Positions 1 through 6,649 of a DNA stretch of 32,580 nucleotides are shown here, one piece after another. The notes below the pieces were generated by a model. That model had not been told where the DNA came from. It saw only the letters and a list, made by a program, of their open reading frames with translations, and did not search any database. The stretch's first letter is position 1. Each line of letters begins with the position of its first letter. The stretch is from Bifidobacterium breve (lineage in GTDB: Bacteria > Cyanobacteriota > Cyanobacteriia > PCC-6307 > Cyanobiaceae), in contig CALPNT020000011.1 of NCBI GenBank assembly GCA_943325005.2, positions 1 to 32,580 of the forward strand, written 5' to 3'. The translations under genes and the position numbers were made by a program.

Positions 1-1316
1 ACCGTGACCGGCACCACCGCAGCGCCACCTTCGCGGCGTTGCTGCCAAAGCAGCAGGGGATGGCGCAGATCCCGCAACTCAAAGGCCGCCTCGGCCGCTG
101 CGGCCAGCTGGGGCCGCACCGCCCCCAGCCAGGCTCCGTAGCGAGCCCGGGCCAGGCCCGCATCGAGGCGCACCAGCACCCGCTGCAGCTGTTCCAGGGA
201 CGGGGCCTGCTCCCCCACCAAGCCACTGAGCTCCAGCAGCAGGGCCCGCTCCAGCTCCTGTTCCTGTCCCTGCAGCTCCCGCAGCCGGTTGCCCAGGGCA
301 ATCACCGCCTGGGGCTCGATGAACACGGTGCTGCCGGAGGCGGAACTGTCGTGCACCAGGCCCCGCACCTGGGAGGCCGCGCCGGCCTTCACCGCCAGCA
401 CCGGCCGGCCGCTGCGTTCGGCCACCACGGTGTCCTGCAGCAAGGGCCCATAGCGGCGCAGCAACTCCTGCAGGCGCTCGCGCCGTTCCGAGCGCACCGC
501 CAGCGACTGACGCCGCAAACCCGCCAGAGATGCACTGGCGCGATCGGCCACTCGGCCACCCTCCTCCAGGCAGTAATGGAGGCGCTGCTCCAGCTCCGGC
601 AGCGTGCGCAGCTCCGCCACCAGCGCCGTGCAGACCGGCCGCAACTCGGCGTCATCGATCTGCCGCCGCAACCGCCGCGCCGCCGCCAGGGTGCCGGCCA
701 GGGCCAGCAGTTCTTCACCGCCAGCGCAGCCGCCCTTGGCACAGAGGCTCACGGTGGCCGCGATGTCCGCCGCCCCCTGAAAGCTCAGGCCCCCCTCCAC
801 CAGGCCATCGAGGCCCAGCAACTCGGTGGTTTCGGCCAGCAGCGTTTCACTGCTCTGGCGATCGACCGGCAGGGGCAACAGGCGGCACTGGCGCTCGCCG
901 GCACCGGTGCTGGCGAAGCTGGCCAGGTGCTCCGCCAGCCGGGGCCACTCCAGCAAGGCCAGGGTCTCCTGCTCAATCGCCGGCTCGTTGCTGTGCTCGC
1001 CATCACGCGGCCGGGCAGGTCCTGGGATGAACCTGGGCGCCCGTGAGCCCGAGGCCGCCACAACAGCGGCCGGGGGCTGGTGGGCGAGTGAATCCGGGGT
1101 CCGAAGCATGGGCGCCACTGACTCAGGCACCACTGCCTCAACCACCACTGACACCAGCGGCGCGGACTCCAGCAGCGGCGGAGTGGCGCTCCCCGCTGCA
1201 GGCACAATCACGGGCTCTTCCCTGGACGGATCCACGGCGATGTCCAGGGAAGAGCCACTGGATCCGTCCAGGGGCCTCTCTCTCGAGCCAGGCACTGCGA
1301 CGAACGCCTGATTCAC
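1..1316 (-). CDS. mutS2: Endonuclease MutS2, N-terminal part (gene runs off the left edge)
   Basis: Reading the minus strand gives a continuous frame with the MutS2 N-terminal clamp/core: it contains LLEWPRLAEHL, GLSFQGAADIA, RLRRQIDDAELRP, GRVADRASASLAGLRRQ, LLQDTVVAERSGRPVLAVKAG and HDSSASGSTVFIEPQAV, and reaches ELRDLRHPLLLW before the edge. The ATPase Walker A and the C-terminal Smr nuclease domain lie outside the window. MutS2 family proteins bind branched DNA or collided ribosomes and are not classical mismatch repair enzymes. The start is uncertain. A GTG at 1316 overlaps the glyoxalase stop by four bases (GTGA), which looks like translational coupling, but it adds about 115 low-complexity residues before the conserved LLEWPRL. 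An ATG at 1109 would give a shorter extension of about 45 residues. The extension covers a complex inverted repeat (1213-1272) that looks more like RNA structure than protein. Confidence 0.9.
   Translation of the reverse strand, partial: MNQAFVAVPGSRERPLDGSSGSSLDIAVDPSREEPVIVPAAGSATPPLLESAPLVSVVVEAVVPESVAPMLRTPDSLAHQPPAAVVAASGSRAPRFIPGPARPRDGEHSNEPAIEQETLALLEWPRLAEHLASFASTGAGERQCRLLPLPVDRQSSETLLAETTELLGLDGLVEGGLSFQGAADIAATVSLCAKGGCAGGEELLALAGTLAAARRLRRQIDDAELRPVCTALVAELRTLPELEQRLHYCLEEGGRVADRASASLAGLRRQSLAVRSERRERLQELLRRYGPLLQDTVVAERSGRPVLAVKAGAASQVRGLVHDSSASGSTVFIEPQAVIALGNRLRELQGQEQELERALLLELSGLVGEQAPSLEQLQRVLVRLDAGLARARYGAWLGAVRPQLAAAAEAAFELRDLRHPLLLWQQRREGGAAVVPVT
1213..1272. repeat. Nested, mutually exclusive inverted repeats at the glyoxalase/mutS2 junction
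   Basis: Two perfect inverted repeats share one arm. Arms GGCTCTTCCCTGGAC (1213-1227) and GTCCAGGGAAGAGCC (1242-1256) form a 15-bp stem with a 14-nt loop. Arms CCTGGACGGATCCA (1221-1234) and TGGATCCGTCCAGG (1259-1272) form a 14-bp stem with a 24-nt loop. Bases 1221-1227 can pair in only one of the two at a time. The element lies just after the glyoxalase stop and before or inside the mutS2 extension. No T-run follows on the minus strand, so it is not an ordinary terminator. Confidence 0.85.
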
Positions 1317-1768
1317 GCGGCCCCAGGCCCAGCAGGCGGCTGCAATGGCTCAATCAACTCAGCTGCAGGCAGCGGCCGCCATGGCGGGATCGCTGCTTCG
1401 CCCACATTCGAGGGAATCCCGACGGCCGGCTCATAGAGCAGCTCCAGCCAGTTGCCTTCCGGATCCTTCAGATAGAAGGAGGCCGTGCCATCGCGATGGT
1501 CATGCACCGGCCCGACGCTGTGCCCATCAGCCTCAAGCTGGTCGTGCACCCGATCCACCTCGCAGCGCTCGGCGTAGTGGAAAGCGAAGTGAGGGCCCGC
1601 AGCGGTGTAGGCGGGGCTCAGCAGGGCGATGCCATCGCCATTGGCCGGCGATTGCAGATAAGCCCAGTCCTCCGCATCCCAAGTGAGCCGCAGCCCGAGC
1701 GCCTGGTAAAAGGCCTTGGCGCGGTCCATGTCCTGCACCCGCACCGCCACATGACCCAACCGGCTCAT
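1313..1768 (-). CDS. Glyoxalase/VOC-fold protein, lactoylglutathione lyase-like
   Basis: A 151-residue single vicinal-oxygen-chelate domain. The N-terminal HVAVRVQDMDRAKAFYQALGL strand-helix and the C-terminal DGTASFYLKDPEGNWLELLYEP are the classic beta-alpha-beta-beta-beta modules of glyoxalase I-like enzymes. Candidate metal ligands are the His of GHVAVRV, the His of the FAFHYAE segment and the Glu of NWLELLYE. If it is a true glyoxalase I it would isomerise the methylglyoxal-glutathione hemithioacetal in the cytosol; the substrate is not shown by sequence alone. The start at 1768 is preferred because GGAG lies six bases upstream; an in-frame ATG at 1774 is the alternative. It sits in the hemB run and its TGA overlaps a possible GTG start of mutS2. 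Confidence 0.85.
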   Translation of the reverse strand: MSRLGHVAVRVQDMDRAKAFYQALGLRLTWDAEDWAYLQSPANGDGIALLSPAYTAAGPHFAFHYAERCEVDRVHDQLEADGHSVGPVHDHRDGTASFYLKDPEGNWLELLYEPAVGIPSNVGEAAIPPWRPLPAAELIEPLQPPAGPGAA

Positions 1769-1800
1769 TGCCATCTCCGCCGCCTCATCGCTGCAGCCAT

Positions 1801-2820
1801 TCAAGCGGTTCCGATCGCGCCACCGGCGCCGGTGGCGCCAACCGACGGAGCAGCGGCCTCGCCACCGCTGCCAGCGCTGCCGCCGCCACCGCCAGCCAGC
1901 GCCTCCTGCAGCGCCACCACCAGCAGCAACCAGAGGCTGCCGACCAGGGTGAACAGGGGATAGGTGAGCGGCGGCTGGGGAATCACGAATGGCAGCAGGG
2001 CAAGGCCAAGGGCTGGAGGGAAAGGCAGCCGCAGCAGCCGCAGCAGCGCCAGGGTGGCCAGCACCGCCAGGAAGGCGGCCGCCGGCACCACCCCCAGGGT
2101 CTTCACCAAGGCCAGCCCCACCAGGGCGGCGCCGTTGATGGCCACCAGCACGCCGCCGTAGCGACCGCGCCAGGGACAGTGCTGCCGGTGCACGATCATC
2201 TCGAAGGCGATCACCAGCAGCGGCGGGAACAGCACCAACGGCGAACCGATCCACTCCACCAGCAGCAGCGCCCCGACCAGAAATCCCCCAAACGGCAGCG
2301 CCCAGGCCCGCAGGGGTGGCAGACCGGACCGGGGCGGGGTGGCAGCGGTTTCAGCCGCAGGCAGCGAGGGGGCTGGCTCCCGGCTCCAGTGCCTGCGCAA
2401 CACGAGGAACAGGGCCAGGGCGCCGATGCCGATCAGGATCGAGAAGGGGTACGCCCAGGTGCGGATCTCCAGCGCCAACGGCAGCAGACCAGCCGAGAGG
2501 GCCGGCACGATCGGCGACCGCAAGGCCGCGATCACCAGCAGCGTAAGGCCCACATCCAGCAGCACGGCCGGCAGGCCGTAGGCCAGGTGCCGGGTGATCC
2601 ACAGCCCCTGCACCGCCGCCAGGAAAGGGGTGAGCAGCAGCAGCGCCGGCGAACGCGCCCAAGGATGGCGGGGATTCGAGCAAATCACCCAGCCCAAGGC
2701 CCCGAGCTCGGGAAAGAGCACATAGGGCATGCGGCTGAGGTTGGCGATCACCGTGATCAGTGCCAGGAAGGCCGCGATCGCCAGAGCAGCGCGGCCTCGC
2801 TTCAGCCAGCCTTCAACCAC
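1801..2820 (-). CDS. HPP-like integral membrane protein with internal duplication
   Basis: About 339 residues, mostly hydrophobic, with roughly ten to twelve membrane segments and a Gly/Ala-rich tail (about 309-339). I assign it only loosely to the HPP-type membrane proteins; the substrate is unknown. The two halves repeat each other. MPYVLFPELGALGW...RHPWAR (31-56) matches GSPLVLFPPLLVIA...QHCPWR (192-218), and LPLALEIRTWAYPFSILIG (113-131) matches LPFVIPQPPLTYPLFTLVG (276-294). A charged, Pro-rich linker (about 141-168) joins the halves. The GTG at 2820 is chosen because it starts just before the first membrane helix and overlaps the end of hemB by 19 bases; the frame stays open further into hemB, but that stretch is hemB sequence. 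Expression is probably coupled to hemB. Confidence 0.75.
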   Translation of the reverse strand: MVEGWLKRGRAALAIAAFLALITVIANLSRMPYVLFPELGALGWVICSNPRHPWARSPALLLLTPFLAAVQGLWITRHLAYGLPAVLLDVGLTLLVIAALRSPIVPALSAGLLPLALEIRTWAYPFSILIGIGALALFLVLRRHWSREPAPSLPAAETAATPPRSGLPPLRAWALPFGGFLVGALLLVEWIGSPLVLFPPLLVIAFEMIVHRQHCPWRGRYGGVLVAINGAALVGLALVKTLGVVPAAAFLAVLATLALLRLLRLPFPPALGLALLPFVIPQPPLTYPLFTLVGSLWLLLVVALQEALAGGGGGSAGSGGEAAAPSVGATGAGGAIGTA

Positions 2821-3803
2821 TGGGCCGCATCGCAGGCGTGATAAGTGAGGATCAGATCGGCACCGGCCCGGCGGAAACACAGCAAGGTTTCCAGCACGAT
2901 CGCCCGCTCATCGATCCAGCCCCGCTCGGCGGCAGCTTTCACCATGGAATATTCACCGCTGACGTTATAAGCAGCGATCGGCAGCTCCGATTCACCGCGC
3001 AGACGATGGATGATATCGAGATAAGCCAGGCCAGGCTTGACCATCAGGATGTCAGCCCCTTCCTGCTCATCGAGCAGGGCCTCGGTGAGGGCTTCGCGGC
3101 CGTTGGCCACATCCATCTGATAGGTGCTCTTGTCCTTGGGAATCGGCTTGCCGGAAATGGTTCGCGGTGCCGAATCAAGGGCTTCGCGGAAGGGGCCGTA
3201 GTAGGCAGAAGCGTATTTGGCGGTATAGCTGATGATTCCCACATGCTCAAAGCCCTCCTCATCCAGGCTTTCACGGATGGCCGCAACACGGCCATCCATC
3301 ATGTCGCTGGGGCCGATCAGATCAGCGCCGGCACGGGCCTGGGCCACGGCCTGGCGGCAGAGAATCTCCACCGTTTCGTCGTTGAGCACCACCCCATCGT
3401 CCGAGACGATGCCGTCATGGCCGTCGCAGGAATAGGGATCCAGGGCCACGTCGGTCATGATTGCCATGCCGGGGTGAACCTCCTTGAGCAGGCGGATCGC
3501 CCGCGGAATCAGGCCATGCTCGTTGAAGCACTCGGCGCCATCCTCACTTTTGAGCCCATCGGCCACCTTGGGGAACAGCACCACGCAGCGAATGCCGAGA
3601 TCCCAGGCGCGGCCCACCTCATCCACCAGGCCCTCCAGGCTCCAGCGGCTGGATCCGGGCATGGCGCCGATCGGCTCATTCGTGGCGCCCTCATGCACGA
3701 ACAGCGGATAGATGAAGTCGGTGGGGGCAAGGTGATGCTCCCGCACCAGCGCCCGCAGCGCCGGAGTCCGCCGCAACCGGCGCGGACGGTAAGTGAGATC
3801 CAT
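2802..3803 (-). CDS. hemB: Delta-aminolevulinic acid dehydratase (porphobilinogen synthase)
   Basis: A full-length 333-residue PBGS, which condenses two 5-aminolevulinate molecules to porphobilinogen at the start of heme, chlorophyll and bilin synthesis. The two active-site lysines are visible: K196 in ISYTAKYAS and the Schiff-base K256 in ILMVKPG. The metal-site segment DVALDPYSCDGHDG (about 118-131) is the aspartate-rich plant/cyanobacterial type, lacking the three-cysteine zinc site of animal enzymes, so Mg-dependent activity is expected. The N-terminal RPRRLRRTPALRALVRE arm is typical of the octamer. It is preceded by a dnaJ-like gene on the same strand (48-base gap) and its 3' end overlaps the membrane protein gene. 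The ATG at 3803 is the natural start. Confidence 0.97.
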   Translation of the reverse strand: MDLTYRPRRLRRTPALRALVREHHLAPTDFIYPLFVHEGATNEPIGAMPGSSRWSLEGLVDEVGRAWDLGIRCVVLFPKVADGLKSEDGAECFNEHGLIPRAIRLLKEVHPGMAIMTDVALDPYSCDGHDGIVSDDGVVLNDETVEILCRQAVAQARAGADLIGPSDMMDGRVAAIRESLDEEGFEHVGIISYTAKYASAYYGPFREALDSAPRTISGKPIPKDKSTYQMDVANGREALTEALLDEQEGADILMVKPGLAYLDIIHRLRGESELPIAAYNVSGEYSMVKAAAERGWIDERAIVLETLLCFRRAGADLILTYHACDAAQWLKAG

Positions 3804-3851
3804 GGGAAAGGGTGATTTAAGGAGGATCCTAGGGATCAGACCGGCGGCGGA

Positions 3852-4796
3852 TCAGAGCCGGGCGGCGGCGATCCAGCCCTGGCGGGGATCAGCGCTGCGG
3901 GCCTGGCGCAGCTCCTCCAGCAGCTGTCGCTCGCGGTCGCTGAGGCTGTCCGGCAGCTTCAGGATCGGCGTGAGCAGCAGATCGCCGCGGCTCTCCTTCA
4001 GCGGCCAGCCCTTGCCCTTGAGCCGCAGGCTGCGGCCCAGGCTCATGCCGGGCGGCACCTGCACGGTGGCCTCGCCATCCGGGGTGGCCACTCGCACCTC
4101 CCCGCCGAGGGCCAGCTCATCGAGGCTCAGCGGCAGCTCGGCGCGCAGTTGATCCCCATCCAACCGCCAGACGGGATGGGACTGGAGCTTGAGGGTGAGA
4201 TAGAGGTCACCGCGGCGACCCGTGCCGGGCTGGAGATTGCCCTTGCCCTTGAGCCGCAGGCGGCTGCCGTCCTTCACCCCGGCCGGAATGCGCACCTGCA
4301 CCCGTTCCTCGTTGACAGCCAGGGTGCGCTCGCAGCCGCGAAAGGCATCGCCGAGCGGCAGGTTGATGCTGGCTTCGGCATCAAGATCAATCGGGACGCC
4401 ACGGCCACCAGCGCCGGGCCCGGCAAAGCCGCCGGGGAAGCCGGAGCCGAAACCGCCAGGCGCGCCGCCGAAGCGGCCGAGCAGATCGTTGACGAAGTCG
4501 TCGAAATTGCCGTAGCGGCCGAAATCAACATCAGCTCCGGCGGAACCACCGGCGCTGCCCATCTGATTCCAATACTGGCCGAATTGCTCATAGCGCCGGC
4601 GCTTATCAGGATCGGAGAGGACTTCATAGGCCTCGCTGATTTCTTTAAAACGGGCCTCCGCCCCCTGGTCACCGGGGTTGACATCCGGATGGCATTGACG
4701 GGCAAGCTTGCGGAACGACCGCTTGATCGTGTCGGCATCAGCGCCACGCTCGACACCGAGCACCTTGAAATAGTCGCGGTAGCCGTTGACGCTCAT
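3852..4796 (-). CDS. DnaJ/CbpA-type co-chaperone (class B, no zinc finger)
   Basis: 314 residues. The J domain spans about 8-70 with the HPD motif at 36-38 (CHPDVN) and the helix IV segment EAYEVLSDPDKRRRYE. A Gly/Phe-rich linker follows (about 80-130; FGGAPGGFGSGFPGGFAG), then the two beta-barrel client-binding domains (ASINLPLGDAFRGCERTLAV..., VQVPPGMSLGRSLRLKGKGWP). The CXXCXGXG zinc-finger repeats of class A DnaJ are absent, so this is a CbpA/DnaJ2-like Hsp40 that stimulates DnaK. It is the first gene of the hemB run. Its ATG at 4796 faces the thioredoxin gene across a short divergent region (4797-4923). Confidence 0.93.
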   Translation of the reverse strand: MSVNGYRDYFKVLGVERGADADTIKRSFRKLARQCHPDVNPGDQGAEARFKEISEAYEVLSDPDKRRRYEQFGQYWNQMGSAGGSAGADVDFGRYGNFDDFVNDLLGRFGGAPGGFGSGFPGGFAGPGAGGRGVPIDLDAEASINLPLGDAFRGCERTLAVNEERVQVRIPAGVKDGSRLRLKGKGNLQPGTGRRGDLYLTLKLQSHPVWRLDGDQLRAELPLSLDELALGGEVRVATPDGEATVQVPPGMSLGRSLRLKGKGWPLKESRGDLLLTPILKLPDSLSDRERQLLEELRQARSADPRQGWIAAARL

Positions 4797-4923
4797 CAGC
4801 CGGGACTCTGTGGTTGCATTGTCTCAGCCGCTGGGGACCAGCGAGGCCGCCAGCAGGGGCGGAAGGCCGTACGCCAGCAACCTTCCTAGATTTCGACCAA
4901 TTCCCAGCTGCAGATCCGCCTTG

Positions 4924-5442
4924 ATGGCCCCCTTCCTCCGTCCCGGACATTTCCTGTTGTTCGCGGCGCTCGTACCGCTGCTGGGATGGGCCAGCCCAGT
5001 GCGGGCCGGCAACCCAGCCGCGGTCCTCACCCCCTCCCAAGCGGCCGCCGAGCCCAGCGGCCCGAGCACCACCCCCAGCCTGGGGCAGGCGCTCAAAGCC
5101 TCCACCCCGGAGCAGATCGCCCTCGCCGAGCACCTGCGCCAGCAAGGGGTGATTTTCTACGGCGCCTATTGGTGCACCCACTGCTTCCGCCAGAAGAACC
5201 TCTTCGGCCAGCAGGCCGGGGATCGGTTGCTCTATGTGGAATGCGCCAAAGATCAGGCTGGAGCTGACAAGTGCACTGCCGCCAAAGTTCAGGCCTATCC
5301 CACCTGGGTGCATGGCCCTGAACGGCGCGAAGGGATGCAGAGCCTGGAGGAACTGGCCGTCTGGAGTGGCTTTGTGGGCTTCGGGAACAGCGCCAGCCAG
5401 TCCCATGCCCTTCCAGCCAGCACCAAACTGAGCACACCCTGA
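4924..5442 (+). CDS. Exported thioredoxin-like protein, VKOR-partner type
   Basis: 172 residues from the ATG at 4924. An N-terminal signal peptide (hydrophobic HFLLFAALVPLLGWA, cleavage predicted after VRA near residue 28) would send it to the lumen or periplasm. The redox motif is C84-T-H-C87 in GAYWCTHCFRQKNLFG, with a cis-Pro at P126 in AYPTW. A second Cys pair, C107 and C117 (VECAKDQ...DKC), together with the later QSLEELA, matches the thioredoxin domain that many cyanobacteria carry fused to vitamin K epoxide reductase, where it supports disulfide formation. Here the domain stands alone; no VKOR membrane domain is in the window. The frame is open upstream to 4786, but that stretch overlaps dnaJ antisense and does not look like a signal sequence. 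Confidence 0.85.
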   Translation: MAPFLRPGHFLLFAALVPLLGWASPVRAGNPAAVLTPSQAAAEPSGPSTTPSLGQALKASTPEQIALAEHLRQQGVIFYGAYWCTHCFRQKNLFGQQAGDRLLYVECAKDQAGADKCTAAKVQAYPTWVHGPERREGMQSLEELAVWSGFVGFGNSASQSHALPASTKLSTP

Positions 5443-5540
5443 ACGGATGGCACCTGGTCGCGGCGGGCCTGGAGCTCAGCTCAACCCTTGATGTTCAGGC
5501 CACCCTGCTCCGAGTTCCAGGAGCAACTGATCCGAAAACG

Positions 5541-5594
5541 AGTTAAAAAAGCTTGGCTGGAGACCATGAGAAGGGGCCCTTCCAGGCCCCATGG
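5541..5594 (-). terminator. Probable ssrA terminator
   Basis: On the minus strand, after the tmRNA tag region, CCATG-GGGCC pairs with GGCCC-CATGG. In an alternative fold GGCCTGGA pairs with TCCAGCC immediately before AAGC and a run of six T (5545-5550). The second fold puts the stem next to the T-run as expected for intrinsic termination; the first may instead be a tmRNA hairpin. Confidence 0.45.
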
Positions 5595-5900
5595 ATCATT
5601 TGGGTGACAAGGCTGATCTCACCCCGTCTCCGTTAAGAGTGTCAGGCAGCCACAGGGGCGGCTTGACGGGAGAAACGAACGATGTTGTTCGCTGTTACGG
5701 GTTTGCTCTTACCGAGCAGGCTTCAGTCACCCTCCTTATGCCCCGTCGAAACCATTGCAGCCCCGGAATGCCCAGCCGGCCGCAGCCGGAGGTGGGGGAA
5801 TGGAGCTGAGCGGAATCGAACCGCTGTCCGAAACACTGGTGTGAGCCACCTAGTCGGCCCGAAAGCCGACCCTTGGAGTATGGCACCGGTGCTCAGTGAT
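5545..5900 (-). ncRNA. ssrA: tmRNA, circularly permuted two-piece type
   Basis: Minus-strand order is acceptor piece first, then coding piece. The acceptor piece ends with a T arm and acceptor strand, CGGTTCGATTCCG then CAGCTCC plus discriminator A at 5801. After 36 intervening bases (5765-5800) the coding piece begins GGGGCTGCAATGGTTTCGAC at 5764, the diagnostic tmRNA 5' end. GGGGCTG pairs with CAGCTCC as a 7-bp acceptor stem with one G-U pair, so the two ends meet although they lie in reversed gene order. The tag frame is at 5642-5692. The acceptor piece has a strong hairpin, GTCGGC...GCCGAC, near 5853-5872. CCA is not encoded and would be added. tmRNA rescues stalled ribosomes with SmpB. 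The outer limits (about 5545 and 5900) are estimates. Permuted two-piece tmRNA is known from Prochlorococcus/Synechococcus/Cyanobium. Confidence 0.95.
5642..5692 (-). other. tmRNA proteolysis-tag reading frame
   Basis: The codons from GCG at 5692 to TGA at 5642 read ANNIVRFSRQAAPVAA and stop. The hydrophobic Ala-Ala ending is the form recognised by Clp proteases, and the sequence has the picocyanobacterial tag pattern. Confidence 0.95.
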
Positions 5901-6036
5901 GGGGTCGCCCCGGCCGGGTGGGCATCCCCGAACCACGGATGGGGGGACTTGATGGCCGGCCAGGTATGTCCTTGCCCATGGAACCGCGCGTTCTCGCTGG
6001 ATTGCGGCAACCCCCGGATCGGGCGCGGGCTCCATC

Positions 6037-6192
6037 TCAGAGCGCTTGCACCGGTGGCCTGAGCTCCAGGGCGTTGGCGGCCTTGGTCAACGCCCGATCC
6101 AACGTGGCGAAGCGGGCGCAACCCTCACTGCGCAACAGATGCAGGGCAGCGGCCAGCGCCTCCCCCAGCTGCTGATCCGGTGCGGCCGGATC
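6037..6192 (-). pseudogene. C-terminal fragment of a PIN-domain (VapC-like) protein
   Basis: About 50 codons on the minus strand end in a TGA at 6037. They read a helix rich in Leu/Ala, then LLRSEGCARFATLDRALTKAANALELRP. The FATLDRALTKAA stretch resembles the last conserved strand of PIN ribonucleases, where an Asp binds the metal. In-frame stops lie just upstream (6202-6204 TGA and further TAG), and no start or N-terminal half with the other acidic residues exists, so this is a remnant. It lies between ssrA and an HpsJ-like remnant. Assignment rests on a short motif and is tentative. Confidence 0.45.
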
Positions 6193-6246
6193 AGCAGCTG
6201 ATCACTCCGCCAACCCCCTCTATTGCGGCGGCCGCTCCGCTCCCGG

Positions 6247-6609
6247 ATGCTTCCTCTCGATCGCCGCAGCGCCTTCGCCCGCCACACCCAGGGGCTGGCC
6301 CAGGCCCTCGAGAGCCTGGTGCCCCGCTCGCCCTGCTGGCCGGTGCCCTTCCCCTGGCGCTGGCCCATCCGGTGTGGTGGCTGCGGCTCTCCGATGCCGC
6401 CGTCAATCTCGCCCCGGCGCTGCTGCTGGCCGTGATCCTAGTGAAACCGGGGCCGCCAGCTTGCGCACCCGCCTGATCGCCAGTGGCTCCGAATCCGAAC
6501 GACGCCGCCTGCTGGCTGCAAGCAACCCAGGGCCGTTGCCTGTCCTCTCGGCGCAATCCCTGGCCGAGCAGAAGCAGCAGCTCAGCGAAGCGATCGCCAT
6601 CAACGAGCC
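6247..6609 (+). pseudogene. HpsJ-like membrane protein, frameshifted and internally deleted
   Basis: Coding-like peptide appears in three frames in succession. First, from ATG 6247: MLPLDRRSAFARHTQGLAQALESL. A shift near 6318 leads into a membrane segment, APLALLAGALPLALAHPVWWLRL then SDAAVNLAPALLLAVILV. After about 6450 the third frame gives SLRTRLIASGSESERRRLLAAS and SLAEQKQQLSEAIA. The N-terminal helix, a membrane pair with a short W-rich loop, and a polar C-terminus ending SLAEQKQQL resemble cyanobacterial HpsJ-family proteins, but the second membrane pair seems missing. At least one frameshift and probably a deletion have destroyed it, or the assembly contains errors. It ends just before the methyltransferase start. 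Confidence 0.45.
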
Positions 6610-6649
6610 GGCGAGCACTGGCCCCGGATCGAAGCGGCACAGTGGGGAG

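Noticed and set aside
39-1046. Open frame on the plus strand at the left edge
   Set aside because: The opposite strand reads conserved MutS2 throughout, so this is its shadow.
2771-2790. GCGATCGC (HIP1-like) octamers, seen here and near 6588, 19347 and 24211
   Set aside because: Only a few copies in 32 kb of GC-rich DNA, close to what composition allows, so no HIP1 enrichment is claimed.
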